Part shown: positions 5,828 through 6,115 of the stretch, piece after piece
Layout of the letters: each line of letters starts with the position of its first letter
Position numbering within the stretch: the first letter of the stretch is position 1
NCBI GenBank assembly: GCA_902478985.1
Contig: CABSNH010000097.1
Coordinates: 1 to 6,115 of the forward strand
DNA from: an uncultured Collinsella sp.
GTDB taxonomy: Bacteria > Actinomycetota > Coriobacteriia > Coriobacteriales > Coriobacteriaceae
Reading direction: 5' to 3'
Length of the DNA: 6,115 bases
The notes under the pieces: generated by a model
Databases searched by the model: none
What the model was told of the DNA's origin: nothing
The model's input: the letters and a program-made list of their open reading frames with translations, nothing else
Made by a program: the position numbers and the translations under genes

Positions 5828-5870
5828 AACCGCGTCGAGGCCCCTGCCCGTCCACGGTGACCCAAAGCTG

Positions 5871-5957
5871 TTTAGCCTCGGACGTTTCCCATCTTGCCAC
5901 GGAGGGCGCCCTCTTTCAAGGGTGCCCTCCGTAAACGTGTTTGAATTGTAGGCTAAA
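5871..5957. repeat. 87-base nested inverted repeat between the right-edge gene and nagB
   Basis: Three sets of complementary arms are nested around one loop. TTTAGCC (5871-5877) pairs with GGCTAAA (5951-5957). ACGTTT (5882-5887) pairs with AAACGT (5933-5938). The core ACGGAGGGCGCCC (5899-5911) pairs with GGGTGCCCTCCGT (5920-5932). Internal loops of 4 and 12 bases separate the outer and middle arms. The element could be a structured RNA, a complex terminator or a small palindromic insertion. I see no clear target-site duplication at its ends. Confidence 0.55.
5899..5932 (-). terminator. Strong stem-loop after the right-edge gene, terminator without a U tract
   Basis: A 13-bp stem with one G-T pair and an 8-base loop lies 41 bases after the stop codon at 5975-5973. 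It is the most stable hairpin in the gap and is well placed to end that gene's transcript. No T run follows on the minus strand, unlike the other terminators in this window, so termination efficiency is uncertain. It may instead be the core of the larger inverted repeat. Confidence 0.45.
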
Positions 5958-5972
5958 GGCCAAGCGGAGCGA

Positions 5973-6115
5973 CTAGCGCTCACGCGCGACGATAAGCTGG
6001 TCCATCTCCTCGACATGCTCGCCAACGGAACCCTTGATGCTCGAGAACTCAACGGAGTTACACACCAAGATGGGAACCGTCACATCGTAGCCCTCGGCAG
6101 CAATTGCCTCGCGAT
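5973..6115 (-). CDS. C-terminal fragment of an unidentified protein (5' end outside window)
   Basis: Entering at the right edge, one minus-strand frame reads 46 codons to a TAG at 5975-5973. The fragment begins REAIAAEGYDVTVPILV and ends EHVEEMDQLIVARER. Its codons are mostly C/G-ending, as in nagB and yhbY. The other two minus-strand frames hit stops within about 20 codons. The pattern of a short beta-strand (VTVPILV), a hydrophilic turn and an acidic C-terminal helix suggests the end of a small alpha/beta domain, but I do not recognise the family. It runs in the same direction as nagB, 272 bases upstream. A link to amino-sugar uptake or catabolism would be conjecture. Confidence 0.75.
   Translation of the reverse strand, partial: REAIAAEGYDVTVPILVCNSVEFSSIKGSVGEHVEEMDQLIVARER

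Noticed and set aside
4963..5829. 288-codon plus-strand frame opposite nagB
   Set aside because: The translation is a monotonous Val/Gly/Ala/Leu run typical of the reverse of a C-ending-codon gene. NagB on the other strand has full catalytic motifs.
5701..5865. N-terminal extension of NagB to 297 residues
   Set aside because: The extra 55 residues translate leader DNA with stem-loops and a possible -10. The GAAAGGA before 5700 and the MKIIKAKDYE start match the family.

Overview
The window looks like chromosomal DNA from a GC-rich, low-complexity-free bacterium, most probably a gut actinobacterium of the class Coriobacteriia (Collinsella-like). The basis is the GC-rich coding DNA with mostly C/G-ending codons, U-tract hairpin terminators, a short 242-residue NagB, and a very large ATPase regulator ending in a winged-helix/BTAD module. 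This placement rests on recalled family patterns, not on a search.

Layout, left to right. (1) The 3' tail of an unidentified hydrophobic protein ends at base 58 (+). It is followed by a U-tract hairpin at 71-102, a strong Shine-Dalgarno and a class I SAM-dependent methyltransferase (122-1009, +). The SD and hairpin show that the longer ATG start at 62 is wrong. The methyltransferase changes codon style in mid-gene. (2) A single-gene unit encodes the CRM-domain ribosome-assembly protein YhbY (1168-1467, +) and ends in a strong terminator at 1495-1527. (3) Convergent with it lies a 998-residue regulator (1526-4522, -): a MalT-like P-loop ATPase at the N-terminus, a long helical middle, and an OmpR-type winged helix plus BTAD at the C-terminus. 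(4) A 449-base gene-free stretch (4523-4971) holds tandem 9-mers next to the regulator start, a perfect 14-bp palindrome, a possible orphan promoter, and a bidirectional terminator that ends nagB. (5) nagB (4972-5700, -) encodes glucosamine-6-phosphate deaminase, with a leader of about 100 bases or more. (6) A 272-base gap with an 87-base nested inverted repeat separates it from the 3' end of an unidentified gene (5973-6115, -).

The genes do not form one pathway. YhbY is housekeeping, NagB feeds amino sugars into glycolysis, and the methyltransferase belongs to an operon that begins outside the window. The regulator stands alone between YhbY and nagB; its target cannot be read from the sequence, and regulation of nagB would be a guess from proximity only. 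No mobile element, CRISPR array, tRNA or rRNA is visible. I did not find a convincing new multi-gene system. The most unusual items are the regulator's domain order, the codon switch inside the methyltransferase, the terminator-like hairpin in front of it, and the structured elements in the two gaps around nagB.
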